Both the position numbers and the translations under genes were made by a program. Under the pieces are notes generated by a model, which made no database searches, was not told where the DNA came from, and worked only from the letters and a program-made list of their open reading frames with translations. From positions 496,001 through 560,000 of the forward strand of contig NZ_CP032829.1 of NCBI RefSeq assembly GCF_003660165.1: DNA of 64,000 nucleotides, given 5' to 3'. Below are positions 63,008-64,000 of the stretch, piece by piece (positions within the stretch are counted from its first letter, which is position 1; each line of letters begins with the position of its first letter). This stretch comes from Sphingomonas paeninsulae. Lineage in GTDB: Bacteria > Pseudomonadota > Alphaproteobacteria > Sphingomonadales > Sphingomonadaceae.

Positions 63008-64000
63008 ACGACCATCCAAATCTCGCGTTCTTTTCGTTTTACGCGCGTCGAGCCAGTTCGATAATGGACGCTGTCCCATCAGTGGTTGCTCGATCACCTT
63101 GAAACCTATGACCCCGACGCCGATCGAAAGAACTGCACTGAGCATTATGACCCCGATCAGCTCGACCATGCCCATAGCGGGATAGCGACCGACACCGACA
63201 ATCATATGGCTGACAATCCACAATGAGAATGGATGCAGCAAATACAGGCTGAAACTAATATCGCCCAGCAACCGCAACGGCCGCATCCCGAGCAACGCGA
63301 ACCATCGACGGCCCTGCAATACGGCGATGAAAAAGGGAGTGAGCAGAATTGCCTGCGGCCATGCGCGACTGTCATGATAGCCAAACAGCACAATCAGAAA
63401 CCCGGCCAGACCCAAAATCTGCCACAAAGTTTTTCCGCGCGGGCTATCGCAGCCGACGAGCACCCATGCCGCAGCACCCACCACAAAAAAGCTGAACAGC
63501 GGATTATATACCGAGCACACAAACAGCCCGAAAAAAAGCGGCCATGGGGATCGAGCGATCCGCATGAAATAGCCTAAAATCGGCAACAACGCGTAAAGCA
63601 TCCATTCAAAGCGGAGCGTCCACACCTGCCCAAAAAAGTGTAAAATGTTGGCGGTATTTACCGGGTAAATCTCGACGAAAGAGAAAAGACCCAATCGCAC
63701 AATAGACGTCACAATTTTTTGCGGCGAGACGAGCAGGGTAAAATCCGTCAGGTAAAATGCGCAAAAAACTGTCAGGCAAACCAGAACGGAATACAGCGGA
63801 ATAATCCGCCACAAACGACTTTCAACGAACTTCACCAGATCCAAACGGCCATCATTCCTGATAAGCGCGCCGCAGAATAGATAAGCTGAAATCATGAAAA
63901 ATATGGCGACCCCGGTCGAGCCAAGCTGGTTTTGAAAATGACTCTCCGGAGCGCCAGTCCGCCCACGCGCCTGCTCAAGATAAGTCATTATCGCGTGGTG
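62921..64000 (-). CDS. Acyltransferase 3 family membrane protein (partial)
   Basis: This OafA/NodX-type integral membrane acyltransferase is cut by the window end. The visible part has 359 residues, with about nine membrane helices (for example GVAIFFMISAYLFCG, ISFSLYLLHPFSLWIV, MLSAVLSIGVGVIGFKVIEQP). The first visible residues are HHAIMTYLEQ, close to the usual catalytic His, so only the first few dozen residues are missing. Such enzymes O-acylate surface polysaccharides. Its last 29 codons overlap the Xre gene. Confidence 0.85.
   Translation of the reverse strand, partial: HHAIMTYLEQARGRTGAPESHFQNQLGSTGVAIFFMISAYLFCGALIRNDGRLDLVKFVESRLWRIIPLYSVLVCLTVFCAFYLTDFTLLVSPQKIVTSIVRLGLFSFVEIYPVNTANILHFFGQVWTLRFEWMLYALLPILGYFMRIARSPWPLFFGLFVCSVYNPLFSFFVVGAAAWVLVGCDSPRGKTLWQILGLAGFLIVLFGYHDSRAWPQAILLTPFFIAVLQGRRWFALLGMRPLRLLGDISFSLYLLHPFSLWIVSHMIVGVGRYPAMGMVELIGVIMLSAVLSIGVGVIGFKVIEQPLMGQRPLSNWLDARKTKRTRDLDGRSDWADEFDRDGGPGGIADDLLATATAKG

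Noticed and set aside
1-64000. CRISPR arrays, rRNA genes, complete insertion sequences or a replication origin
   Set aside because: I saw no regularly spaced repeats with unique spacers, no rRNA-like sequence and no transposase frame. Small RNAs or degraded elements could be missed by eye.

Overview
The window looks like a chromosomal segment from an alphaproteobacterium of the order Sphingomonadales. I infer this from the protein content rather than a search: a large TonB-dependent receptor, spinster-type MFS carriers, TrcR (DUF1013), a TimA/MltA/Smr block divergent from secB, DUF1192, DUF2793 and gene-transfer-agent (GTA) style tail fragments, and a GC-rich coding style. No rRNA and no CRISPR array is visible. 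One tRNA gene, tRNA-Leu(CAA), is present.

Layout. 163-12397 is an accessory catabolic island. Reading leftward it holds a methyltransferase, an MFS carrier, an IclR regulator, a fumarate-reductase-type flavoprotein, an alpha/beta hydrolase that lacks the usual nucleophile and histidine, and a TonB receptor. Reading rightward from a shared divergent promoter region (8716-8931) it holds a flavoprotein monooxygenase, an Asp/Glu-racemase-superfamily enzyme with an unusual cysteine arrangement, and an aldehyde dehydrogenase. The substrate is not known. 12398-13600 is decayed DNA with a broken MFS gene. 13610-20629 holds tRNA-Leu, comM, and the rpmH-rnpA-yidD-yidC-engB-gst-dapE run. In this run rnpA has no usable start after rpmH and appears to begin upstream of it, so that rpmH lies inside rnpA in another frame. 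20626-28889 is cell-envelope and housekeeping (GGDEF/EAL, smr, mltA, timA, secB, murJ, trpS, DUF4136 lipoprotein). 28886-38967 carries tgt and queA, separated by a transglutaminase-like gene and two lone membrane-protein genes, then a cyclophilin, coaD, ispA, xseB, an acyl-CoA ligase and an MBL hydrolase. 38989-46537 carries trcR, a glycosyltransferase/LpxH-like pair, an ABC-F protein, a Xre-RES toxin-antitoxin pair and repeat elements. 46690-58195 carries DUF1192, clpA, a dienelactone hydrolase, GST, a Bax-inhibitor-1 family protein, MFS, sodC, UDP-glucuronate epimerase, ugd and an OmpA-type porin. 58373-60478 is a collapsed, multiply deleted remnant of a GTA-like tail cluster. The window ends with an ATP-grasp protein, a double PilZ protein, a frameshifted Xre regulator and an acyltransferase that runs off the end.

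A recurring feature is the loss of one G/C in a G/C run inside otherwise intact genes (dapE, UDP-glucuronate epimerase, Xre regulator, acyl-CoA ligase, parts of the GTA remnant). Either the sequence carries homopolymer errors or the lineage accumulates such slips. Raw reads would settle it. All functional calls come from motif recognition by eye; no database search was run.
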